From assembly GCA_010909725.1 (NCBI GenBank), contig JAACMV010000002.1, positions 1,330,345 to 1,394,344 of the forward strand: a stretch of DNA of 64,000 nt, written 5' to 3'. Under the pieces are notes generated by a model. The model was not told the DNA's origin. It did no database searches and saw only the letters and a program-made list of their open reading frames with translations. This document shows, piece after piece, positions 20,741-31,166 of this stretch. Position 1 is the stretch's first letter. Each line of letters starts with the position of its first letter. The position numbers and the translations under genes are program-made. This stretch comes from Picochlorum sp. 'celeri' (taxonomy: Eukaryota > Chlorophyta > Trebouxiophyceae).

Positions 20741-21075
20741 GTTACTTAAAGTTACTTTATGGGTTACTTTGAATGTCTTCATTTTTTGTCTTCTAGCCCA
20801 TGCATCTACTGGAATGCGATGGCTTACACTCCAATGATGCAGAGTTACTTTAGTTACTTTTCTTCTGCATTGTTTGTGACTGCCCCTTGGTATGGGTGTC
20901 CGAAAATACAGTCCAACATGTCTTTCAAATTAATTTCTACTGAACTCTAAAACAAAGCAACTAAAGTAATTAAAGTAACTCTACAGGACTAGAGCTCACA
21001 AACATGTTGCTACCACTTGCCTCAGTCAACAGGGAAATAGGCAGTAGAAGAACAGAGTTACTTCAGTTACTTTGT
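20741..21075. repeat. AGTTACTT word array in both orientations
   Basis: Copies of AGTTACTT or GTTACTTT occur at 20740-20748, 20750-20758, 20763-20770, 20843-20851, 20852-20860, 21056-21063 and 21064-21072. The reverse words AAGTAA/AAAGTAACT are at about 20961-20980. No ORF of interest overlaps it. Confidence 0.6.
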
Positions 21076-21544
21076 GCCTCTGCGGCGATGTTTCTGATAG
21101 CCGACACGCTATTGATTGGTATATGATGAGGAGATTGAAGCCTTGAAATAAGTTTTCACGGAGATTCAGTCCTCTGCAGGACATATCATCAAGTTGAACT
21201 CTCCCGTTGTTGCTGGTCAACGCCATTGTGGTCGTCCTGTTTGTGACCTCCACATGCAGCCATCAGCCATCACCCTATGGCAAAGCACCTAAATATGTGT
21301 GATATGGTTAGAATATAAAGATCGAGGCCCAGTGATACTTCTACTTAGCAGTATGCAGATCAGCCGCCAACGGTACCGTTACACCATTGGTATGCTTTTT
21401 TCTACACCGACTGTCGCTCGAGAGGATATGGATTATCAAGTAGTCATTGAGTACTATTGAACGCATTCAACGTGTGAAAAAGATATCCACCAAGGGCTAA
21501 TAGCGGTAGACTACTTGCACACCTCAGGGGTGGTTGGCAACCGG

Positions 21545-21780
21545 GGTGGAACAGCGGAACAGTGGAACACCTCTCAAACTTTTTTTTTCTGGGAGATTTT
21601 GGATGTCTTGCATGACTCAAGCCCATAGACCAAAAACCCTGAAAACTACTGTTCCACTGTTCCATTTATGACATTCTTTCAATTATACCCTACAGGTGCC
21701 TTGCTTACACGTAAAAAAGAAACTTGAAGACCAAGGGGGAAATATACAACTGTTCCACCACTGTTCCGGTGTTCCACAAT
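21545..21780. repeat. GTTCCAC word array in both orientations
   Basis: GTGGAACAGCGGAACAGTGG (21547-21566) faces ACTGTTCCACTGTTCCAT (21648-21665) and TGTTCCACCACTGTTCCGG (21751-21769), followed by TGTTCCAC. It ends about 230 bp before the tyrosine recombinase ORF. Confidence 0.6.
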
Positions 21781-22008
21781 AGTTCTTGAGACTTTATGGA
21801 CAACATACTTCCATGCCATTTCACTGTATAAGTGATGGTCATCGCTCAAGGTCGACATAGTAACGTTAGTGGTCTCTCTAACGTTACTTTGACAAATACA
21901 ATGGTAGTTCCCAACTGCAACCAAGGAAGCCTAGGCCAAAGATGTACCGTCCATTGAGTTATCCCGTGCGTAAAAAAATTTCCAAAATTTTTATCTCTTC
22001 CCCCATGT

Positions 22009-23211
22009 ATGAGAACAACACAACTTTATGTCGACAATCCTTGGGATGTGCGATCGTACAGAACCAAATTGGAAACGCTCTACAGAGTCATGCATGGCCT
22101 CAAGAAACGGTCCAAGATTGATGCTGCCAAGGTCCAACAGTACTCCTTGTGGCTCATACCCAATATTGAAGATATATACCGCTACATGAAACAAACGTAT
22201 ACCAATATATCTGTCTTGTCGTCCATGATGCTTCCCGTGGTTTCCGTCCTGAGAAAGGAGATTGGACTGCATCACCCCACCACAGACAAGTGGAGACAGG
22301 AAGCCAACGAGTTACGCATCCAAGCCACTCAAGAAACAGCCCACAACATCCAAGGCAAAGACTTCAAATCATTCCAAGAGATATGCTGTCGCAGGGATGC
22401 CATCAAACGCAGGATCGACAGCGACCCAGCAAACACCACTGAATACTGGAAATGGTTTGCCCTGTGCCTGTACACCATGCAGCCACCGCTCCGAGCAGAT
22501 TGGGCAGCGCTCTCCATCATTGATAGCGTTGACAAGGCATCTCCAGGTCAGAACCATCTTGTGCTCACGTCAGACAAGGCTGTCATTGTGATCCAGCACG
22601 ACAAGGTGTCACACAGGAAGGGTGGAGCTCACATTCCCGTTACTGGTGAGCTCCACTCTGTGCTGTTGGACTCCATACGCCAATTCCCTCGATCCGTGGT
22701 CGTTCCATACACCTATAAGTCCTCTCAAAATCCACTCCATCGATCATACAGCCCAGACAAGCACATATCCAAGGTGAACTTGTCCAAATTGCTGAGTCAA
22801 GCCATGGCATCACCACAGGACAACACACCATGGCCACGTCCAATCCAAGGTCTCCGCAAAGCTCACTCTACCCTTGTCATGTCATCAAACGCATCCTATC
22901 ATACCATGAAGCAAGTAGCAGACGCCCAACGACATTCAGTGTCGACCATGCTGTGTCACTACAACGCTGTATCACCTTGTTGTTCTGTTGAGGACGGTAC
23001 CAAGGCCAGCATTCCTGAGGAGAGGATTGCATCAGCCATGCAGCAAACTGGCCTCTGTCATTCTAACGTTATTATTATGACACATTGCGGCGAATCTCAT
23101 AGGAATGAATCTCCCGGATGGACTCTCTACTGCAGTAATCCAGACCTGCAAGAACCTGCAGAACAGGGCCTGGCCATCATTCAGAACTCATGTTCATCAA
23201 GAGGTCAATGA
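22009..23211 (+). CDS. Tyrosine recombinase, 400 aa
   Basis: One uninterrupted ORF carries the family's catalytic set in order: Arg 162 in MQPPLRADWAAL (box I), a candidate Lys 199 in the beta-hairpin QHDKVSH, then box II GLRKAHSTLVM (Arg 283, His 286), QRHSVST (His 309) and the nucleophile in LCHYNAV (Tyr 318). The N-terminal 150 residues would be the core-binding region. About 80 residues follow Tyr 318. Such enzymes integrate polinton-like viruses and virophages and mobilise Crypton elements through strand exchange without a double-strand break. I see no GCR1-type domain or structural virus genes beside it, so the parent element is unclear. The start is the first ATG after an AT-rich stretch. 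Confidence 0.85.
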   Translation: MRTTQLYVDNPWDVRSYRTKLETLYRVMHGLKKRSKIDAAKVQQYSLWLIPNIEDIYRYMKQTYTNISVLSSMMLPVVSVLRKEIGLHHPTTDKWRQEANELRIQATQETAHNIQGKDFKSFQEICCRRDAIKRRIDSDPANTTEYWKWFALCLYTMQPPLRADWAALSIIDSVDKASPGQNHLVLTSDKAVIVIQHDKVSHRKGGAHIPVTGELHSVLLDSIRQFPRSVVVPYTYKSSQNPLHRSYSPDKHISKVNLSKLLSQAMASPQDNTPWPRPIQGLRKAHSTLVMSSNASYHTMKQVADAQRHSVSTMLCHYNAVSPCCSVEDGTKASIPEERIASAMQQTGLCHSNVIIMTHCGESHRNESPGWTLYCSNPDLQEPAEQGLAIIQNSCSSRGQ

Positions 23212-24147
23212 ATGTACTGTTCTCCAAGAAGAAAACAGCGCTATTGTATTTTTATGAACAGTACTATGAATTCGAAATTCAATGCGGTCAGTCTTGCCCA
23301 AAAGTTTCCAAAATTTTCACTCAACTTTGACCACAGTTCCTCAGAACCAACATGCCACATTCATCGTCAAGAGGTATTTTCTATTTATGATTTCAGTCTT
23401 TCTGAAAACATAAATTAATCTGTGCTCACACACATGGCATGAGGAAGGCTAGAAGAATCATTGGAAAGTTTGCAGATGCCTTGCTCTGATTGACACGTTT
23501 CCCCAGCACAACAGAGAAGAGAGGAAACATGGAGTACATTATCGAGCTTTGACGCTACTCATATTTACATTGCAGGTATAATCATAGGATAAAGTAATGA
23601 GAGATCACTCATACTTGGCAAACATAACGTAGCGGTCAAACAGGAGACCACTACAGATGCGACAACATGCATGTGCCAATGCATGTGCAACGCCATAGAA
23701 CAATCATGTACGCCACACGAGCGTCTTTTCATTTAGTATTCTTCTTTCTTGAATGCAACGCTACGCTTTATAACCACGAGAAAAAATCCATAATAACAAC
23801 AATGCATGCTCAACACCTCAGCTGATACATCACCCAAAGCAGAAAAGTCAACCATGCTGGCTCACACTCATCTCCACAGATCTGTCCATCAGTCTCCGCT
23901 CTAATGCCCTCCCTGCCATCTTTTCAATAAATTTATATATAAATTTTATATAAATTTTATTTATGAATCTGTAAATTCCACAGCATTCGAGCACTGGCGT
24001 AAGAGAACTCCATACCAGTGACCACACATGCACTTGCTAGCCAGGCCCCCAGATCTACTATCATAAATATCAAGTCCTTACTTTATACAATTGTATTAGG
24101 TACGGGATCAGTTCTTCGAAATGCATTGAAGTTGTGCGATTCTTTGT
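23212..24147. other. AT-rich stretch, no gene recognised
   Basis: Only short frames are present. AT palindromes (AAATTTATATATAAATTT, about 23930-23947) and the words ACATGCATGT and AATGCATGTG occur. Confidence 0.5.
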
Positions 24148-24636
24148 TCAAACCAGTCTAGAAATTCGAACAGCGACAGAATAGTCTATGTATTCTAAAA
24201 AAATACTGTCTGGATTTGTGTATGCATCTCTGAAATAAAGCTCACTTGAGATGATAATATTTGGGCGTCTAAAATCTGATCCATTTGAAGCCAAGTGATG
24301 AATCGCTTGCCAGACGCATGACAAATGATGCACTGAACACCCGGAATAAAGTGGAACATTTTTATCTTGCAGTTCAAATGCAAGACCTGCAAAATTTGCC
24401 CAGCCATTTGTTCCGCAAGAGTCACATGTGTCACATATTGGGATAGCCCAACCCAACTGCCCAAGTTTTCCCCTATTTTCGCATAAAGCGTACTGAATGG
24501 ATGTTGATCCAGTCTTGTTGTACATGGCACCTACGGTCTTGCCAAAGTACCACTTGCTGCGGCATTCCCGCTTATAAGCCGGATCACCGCCGTGTTTCCA
24601 AACCCCATTCTGAAAATATGGCGGCATTCCCGCTTA
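24148..24636 (-). pseudogene. Sulfotransferase-like fragment
   Basis: The frame contains YNKTGSTSIQYAL, which resembles the 5'-phosphosulfate loop (KTGTTSIQ) of PAPS-dependent carbohydrate sulfotransferases and their bacterial relatives, and later NIIISSELYF, which matches the family's conserved SSE block. The domain is incomplete: the frame ends at 24148 without the 3'-phosphate site. Its 5' flank carries a direct repeat, GCGGCATTCCCGCTTA, at about 24560 and 24621. An exon of a spliced gene cannot be excluded. Confidence 0.5.
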
Positions 24637-24724
24637 GACTAATTTGAATTTTGGGTGAGCGTCGGAGAGTTTATGCTTTCAAATTCATATGATGGATAGT
24701 AAGCAATAGATATTTTTATAGGGG

Positions 24725-27700
24725 GATTATTACACAGTCGAGAAATATGACGAATATCTTCCAAATCATACAAGCCCCACAGGAGGAAATCCCTAAATAA
24801 AATGTTGAGAAATTTATAAAGGGATACAAAACCTCCTGACCTGTATCTTGTCCATTGGACATATTCCTCTGTAGTGTTTTGTTTGAGCGAGTGTAGCATA
24901 GTGAATGAAACAGATTTCCTCGACCGTCCATATGACTACCGCTTCAGTTTGTGAATTCTTTACTCGTGGTACCACATAACATAGCAGAAGCAGTAGGGCC
25001 GTCATACTTCAGGCAAATCTGACTTTAGTCTCTCTTGGAATGCTAAGGCCTATGTAGGAAGTGGCAAGCGCTTCCTTGTTCACTGCACGAGTGTCACTGA
25101 TCTGTTTCTAGTCAGAGTCCATACCAGGGGTTTCTGCAACACCCAGCGATTGTTAGCAGGTTGCCATTTCAGGAATGGCAAATCGTTCATGGTTGGCGAT
25201 GGTGGAGGGAAGTTTGGCTTCCGTTGTTTCAGCAGTTCCCAGAAGTACTGCTCTGCTGTGTGGCTGGCCTTTCTGATGATATCCTGGGCCTGTGGTGGGT
25301 GTGCTGTGGTGGAGTGGTGGAGGAGTCTGTAGGCTGTCTTACGGCCCACATCCAAAGCATTGATGGTAATAATACTGATTTCTGTCCATATGGCATCGTC
25401 CACATTCTTTGGAGCCGTGTTGCTCCATATGTTGTGAAGGAGGAGCTGGAAATGGCTGTTTGTTCCAGCCAGCATGCTTTCTGGTTTGAGGAGGCTGTAG
25501 ACATGTTTGGCAATCGGGCATTCTCGGGCATAATGGTCCATTGATGCCTTCGAATGTCCACATGCACAGTCCTTGCGCCTCTCCGCTGGGAGATGACTCA
25601 CGAGGAGCCCTCCTGAGTTTATATGCCATATGATCTCCTTCCACGGGTTGGGCACCCGTGCTCTCCACCATTTCCTAATGTTTCCCAGCATCTTTCCGAA
25701 TCTGGGCCGTATCTCGCTCACAGTGTGTATCCAAGCAATCTGATTGTTGGTCGCTAGCTGCCATTTGACCGGGTCTGGCGAGTTGATGGTGATCAGGCGA
25801 GTGCCATCTTTCACCGTATACTTGTGGAGTGGCAACTGGTTTCCTTTGTAGCGATGCCAGCAGTAGTTCCACTGTCTTTCTTCTGTTGGATTCCTGAATA
25901 CTGAGTTGATCAGCAAGTGCAAGGAGATCTCGTTGTCCTCACTGTATTCCATGAGCGCCGGGTGTACACCCGGCAAATCACACGGCTGGGTGAGGAGCCT
26001 GAGAGCCATGACCTTTGTTGGCCTGTTGGTTCTTCTGTGGTGTGCTGTGGCATTCCATACCAGCGTAGACCAGACGGTGGTGGTACCTAACACGAGAAGC
26101 TTGATGAGCCACTTATATTGGCGGGCCTTGATATGTTCCTGGAAGGGGAGCATGCCCAGACCGCCAAGATCGGCTCTCGACTGTATTGCTTCGTTTTTCC
26201 AGCATGGTGCATCTGGTGGTAAAAGCTTCCTCGCCATCTTATAAATGCCATCGACGATAGATGGCGGTGTATAGATAAATTCTGCAGCATATAGTACTTT
26301 AGAGGTGATAAATTTGTTGAAGAGATCAAATTTTGCAAAGATGGACAGTCCTGTCATACGCTTGATTTTATCCGTGAGCTGTTGGAGTTGGGACATTTTG
26401 TTTTGCCATTGGTATGTCGGAGCTTCAATTCCATGGTGTAGCGTCACACCGAGGATTTTTGCTTCTGTTGTGACCTTGAAGTCATCGATCTGTTGCATGT
26501 GATGCAGGGTCTTGAGTGCGCCTATGGGCAAGAGTTTGGTCTTCTCCTTGTTCAAGTGTTGTCCTGTTGCCTCAGCGAACAGCGCCATAATCTGTTTAAA
26601 GCGCGGGACCTGGTCCTCTTCGAGAATGAGTTTGCTGTCGTCAGCAAACTGAAAAAGGCATAGCTTCAAGGCTGTACCCGACTGTGTTGGGTCTGTCTGG
26701 AGTGGACATGGTATTGTGATGCCCAATTCTGAATGCTGCACCAGGCGAGCGAGCATAAATCCAACTAACAGGAAAAGTAACGGAGACGCTGGGCATCCCT
26801 GTCTGAGTCCTGCATGAAATTGTCTGTAGTCTGAAAGCAATGGTTTGCATATACCTTACTGGTTGTCTCCCGGAGCATGAGTTGAATCCATCTCACTAAG
26901 TAGTCTGGCATTTGGAGTGTATGACATATCTGAAACAGAAAGCTTCTATCAATCGTGTCATAGGCTTTGCGAAAGTCGCATAGGGCGATCAATGCTTCTC
27001 TGTTGTCTCTGTGTAGGAGGTGGGGGATGGTCTGTACTGCCCATATATTTTCTGCTGACTGTCGTCCAGGCAAGGAAGGCTGCCTGCGTTGCTGGGATCA
27101 AGTTCTGGAGACTCAAGGTCATTCGCTCCTTGAGGATGAATCCAAAGATTCTGTAGTCCACATTGAGCAGGGTGATGGGTCGATAATTGGTTGGATCCGT
27201 CAGGGTTCCTCCTTTTTCAATGGCTCTGATCGTGCCATGATGGAATTTTGCTGGCATTTCGTTCCTTGCAAGAATGGCTGAGAATAGTGTGGCCAAGATC
27301 GGGCACATCCATTTGCTGAATTTTCTGTAGTGGATAATCTGTAATCCGTCATCTCCAGGACAGGAGTTGCGGATTTTCCTGAGTGCCTTGGCGACTTCCT
27401 GCGGGCTGATTATCTCTGAAGGGTCACAAAGGGTCGGGAATACAGTGCGATCTTCCTCCGTGATCAAATCGATCAGTTCCTGTTGGGCTTCCTGTTTTGT
27501 TGCTGGAGGCTTTGATACCTCTGCAATCGTGTTGATCAGGCAATTTGCAATACCTTTGGGGCTGGTGTACGTATACTGTGACTTTGGGTCAGTCAAGCTT
27601 CCAATGCAATTGCTCCCCTTGGGTCTCATCAGCAGCTGATAAGACAGTTGATCCATTGCGTCATTTGGAATACACGTGTGCGAGTCCGATCGATTTGCCT

Positions 27701-27985
27701 GTTGTCCTTGCTGGAGCTGTCGTTTGCAATCTTTGATATGTCGGTCAATGCCCTGTTCCTCGGCTTGATGTAAAGCCAGCTTCAGTGCTTCAATTGCTTG
27801 GTTCGAGGCATGATGCCATATTTTCCCCAGTTGGCGTTTAATATGTGGATACTGTTCGAGTATCATCCGATGTCTGTCGGTTTCCGGCATAGACCCTTGG
27901 GTTTCCTCCGAGAGCCAGATACCATCCTGGAACGAGGAGAGGAAATTCTCAAAAGACTTCTTTGCTTCATCCATTGTGGGAGGGT
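24725..27985 (-). mobile_element. LINE-A (APE/RT non-LTR retrotransposon), 5'-truncated
   Basis: It runs on the minus strand from inside ORF2 (about 27975) through the RT to the 3' end at about 24725, which is the same terminus as in the copy at 9780-10232. The endonuclease half is absent, as is typical of 5' truncation during insertion. It belongs to the same clade as LINE-B and LINE-C (shared NYRPITLLNVDYRIF block and C-terminal CACGH zinc knuckle). Confidence 0.85.
25080..27974 (-). pseudogene. LINE-A ORF2: reverse transcriptase
   Basis: Two long frames, 26958-27974 and 25080-26840, make up the ORF. The first carries GDDGLQIIHYRK and NYRPITLLNVDYRIF. The frame then shifts near 26970-27100, before CDFRKAYDTIDRSF. 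The second has AGLRQGCPASPLLFLL and the catalytic FADDSKLI, then a C-terminal CACGHSKASMDHYARECPIA zinc knuckle. It would reverse-transcribe its own RNA at a nicked target. The missing endonuclease and the frameshifts mean that this copy is probably dead. Confidence 0.85.
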
Positions 27986-28068
27986 GGCATAATATTGTTT
28001 AATTGTAAGGGCTATATAAAGGCAATCAATCGCCCGAGTCGCACTGGTGGCAACGCTTCACGGGACTC

Positions 28069-29917
28069 ATGGGCGACCAGGACTCTCCACCACTGTGGAC
28101 TCAGGAGCAGGGCAGAGTGCTTCAAGGTCTAGACATCATACCCTTTGATCCACAGAAATGTGAAAAGGACTTTTGGGACCTGCGCCGCGGGACTGATGCC
28201 TTCGACCAGGCTCTGGGAGCACGGGTTGAGGCAGGGAAGATGTATGAGATATCTGGGGAACGATATTACACGTCCTTGAGGAGACAGGGACGACTGCGTC
28301 TTCCAATTCAGACGTTTGACGATGCCAATATCATCTACTTGAAAAGAATATGCTATGCGTTTGGCGGCGAAGACATACCGCGCGACGAAGACCTGCGCGA
28401 ATATCTGGTCTTCAATAACGGGTTCTGGCCGCTGCGTACCAGGCCATATATTGTCGCGTGCCCATCTGCTTTATCGCTGCCTTCCAGTGTGATTTCTTTT
28501 CCTTGTATATTGAAATATATATGAGGTTGATGAGCCCGCAACCATGCCGAAGTCAGTGCCCAAGTATGCCAAGGACTTGATGCAATTCCACCTGTTAGTG
28601 ATGAAGCAAGATATGCCGAGCTTGTTGTTTGACGATGACGTTGCAGACCTTGTTGGATGTGTATTTTCGTCCTCAAAGACCCTGACATGAATACACTTGA
28701 TCGAGGCGTACCTGTCTGCGAGTTCTTCCTTGTTTCTTTGAGCAAAGAAGAAGAGCAGGTTTTGACTCACACTGGCATCCAAGTTCTTTCAGACCATTAT
28801 ATGCAGCATACGATTCCGAGGGATCGATGCAGTATTGAAAAAGAATATTTAAATCCTCAAAATTTGAGTGAGTATCCCTGGCAGAGAAGACCTACGCGTG
28901 AGGGTCGTCCTTCGTATGAATGTGGGCAAAGTGTCATTAGGAGGAAAGATGGTGTTTGGGGTATGATTCTACAAGAACGGGAACATATCGACGCAGAGAC
29001 GGGAGATCTCCACCGAGAATTCGGGATATCATGCGACAAAGACATTTTGAAAGAAGGAAAACTGAAGCCTGGGCACAGATTGAAATATTACCCCACATCC
29101 GAAATAATGGGAGTGTTTGCATGCCCGCCAGTGCGTTTTCCTATTCATCCAACAAAAATTGGGCAGCGAGTGGTGGTGTACGGTGCTGGTAATTCCAACA
29201 AACTATCCATTCCAGGACGGGTCTTGTGGTTGCCGTGAATGCTGTCATCGAGGATGGTCCGAGAACCTCCTTTTGATGTGCACCGTGGCTGTGCAAGAAG
29301 AATATCCCAGCATGGAGACAACACAGATTGACGTGAAATTAAAGTATACCAGATTTCTGTTGCTCGACAACGAACAGTATGTATCTCATCAACCTTCAGA
29401 TTATGATAATGCGAACATTCCGCGCAGGATCATTTACAAATTCGAAAATCTGACCTTCTGCGAGATCAAAAAGCTGTTTGAGACAGCGGAGAAGAGCAGA
29501 CTGGTTCACAAATGTAGCAAAGGTACGATCTCACGAACAACTTCAATTCGATGCCCTTGCTGATCCATCATCACCACTTTCTTCATCCAGGTAACGAGAG
29601 TTTTGGTGCCAGGTGACGATACCCTTGACATCTTGGAGCAGAAGAGGAAGGAAGCGGGGCATCAGGACTATGTGGCATGGTTGGCTTCTTGTGTCCATTC
29701 CGACCCGTTCTTTGGCAAGAACTGCGAGCGTCGAGCCAATGAACGCTCCGAAACATATGTGGCATTGCAAAAGCCGACGGAGACCATTGCTGTACTGACT
29801 TGCTCAAGGGGACAGCAGAAAGCAGTGCCGGCAACAAGCAAGCAAGGAAAGAAAGTCAACTGTGAATACAGAACCCCGCCTCACAAAGTTTCGATACGAG
29901 GATGCCATCTACGCTGA
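28069..29917 (+). pseudogene. Broken upstream ORFs of a Mutator-like element
   Basis: Successive frames at 28069-28524, 28657-29238 and 29603-29917 look protein-like (for example LWTQEQGRVLQGLDIIPFDP; WQRRPTREGRPSYECGQS) but switch frame, so introns or indels are involved. I recognise no domain. They lie just upstream of the MULE transposase core and may be its N-terminal part. Confidence 0.4.
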
Positions 29918-30119
29918 GGCACTTCAGACCCCACACAAATCACGAACCGGGTTCTGGAGATTACCACGAGCCTGAGACACCTCGACTGAAGAGGGCATTG
30001 GATGACCTGTACGACCTTGGATTCAAACCTGCAAAGGCTGTCAACGTTATCAAGTATCAGACAGGTGCCCACCCGGCATGATCTCACGGTTGAGGAACGA
30101 CATCTCTTGAATAAGGACG

Positions 30120-31166
30120 ATGGCAATTAGAGTCAAAAAGCATACAATGGTGTTCGCTGATGCTGTGCATTGCCTGAATCGAAAAGGTGATGTGACATTG
30201 GCTCTCCTGGTGCGAGATCCATATGGCATGGGCTTCCCAGTGGCCTACTGCATATGCTCGGGGGGCGAGGATTCCACCAAATGGAAAAAATTCATCAGAG
30301 CCGTTGTAGATGCATGTGATGTAGAGATCGATGACATCACCTTCATGATTGACAAATCCACATGCTGCATCTCTGCTTGGACCAGCTCAACTGCTTCTGG
30401 GTCCTGTGTGCTTTCCATTTCATGCAGAGCATCGGGCGCAAAATGAAAAGCCACGGCAGTGGCGTGTCTGGACGCAGTGATCGCGACAAATCCAACCGAA
30501 ACACAATCTTCAGATATGTCAACAAGCTCAGGCTCGTCAAGGACGAGGGTGCCTTTGATTCTGTGGCGTATGAATTCATGACCTTCCTGGAGAATGAAAA
30601 CCTGGCCGAGATGAAGGAATATTTCATCAAAAATTGGATGACAATCAGCGATCGGTGGTCTCAATATGGAAGGAAACACATTGCCTTCTTGAAATCAAAC
30701 ACCAACAATCTGATTGAGCGGCTCTTCAGGGACTGTCCAAGAAGAGTTCCTTGACAGGGAGAGACTGGGTCGCAGAGACAGCCTCATCCTAAAATTCCTC
30801 GACGAAGTAACACCACGATACCTTGATCGACTGCAGAAGCGATTACAAGGGGCCGAAAAGGCCAATGCGCGAGTCAACCAAAACAAGCATTTGACAGGTG
30901 TCGACACGCGTGGCAGAACCATGCAGCCCTATTGTGCCACTGGCCAAGGGTCCCTCAGCGACTCGTGCCTCATCAAATTCAATGTGGATAATCAGATGTT
31001 CTACTGCTGTACCGGAGACCTCAGCTGCACTTGTGATGACAACGACGACGACATTTGTATGCATGTCGAAGCTGCCATGAAAAAGTACCCCATCACCTAC
31101 GAGATGGTGAGAAAGGTGGCGTCTGTCGTGAAAAGCCGCCAACACGAGTATGTCCAGAAGATATAG
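30120..31166 (+). pseudogene. Mutator-like (MULE) transposase with SWIM zinc finger
   Basis: The core reads MVFADAVHCLNRKGDVTLALLV-DPYGMGFPVAYCI, with the first Asp of the MULE triad, then ITFMIDKS with the second. After a frame change come CAFHFMQSIGRKMK, the C-x2-H block, and NNLIERLF, with the likely catalytic Glu. The C-terminal frame 30714-31166 carries a SWIM finger, SCTCDDNDDDICMHV (CxC...CxH), which usually binds DNA or protein partners. At least two frame changes occur (near 30357 and 30730). The ORF stops exactly at the junction with LINE-B, so the natural 3' end may be lost. Confidence 0.75.

Noticed and set aside
30843..31160. Extension of the LINE-B C-terminal frame past its zinc knuckle
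   Set aside because: From 31165 downward it is antisense to the SWIM-finger coding sequence, so it is not part of the LINE.
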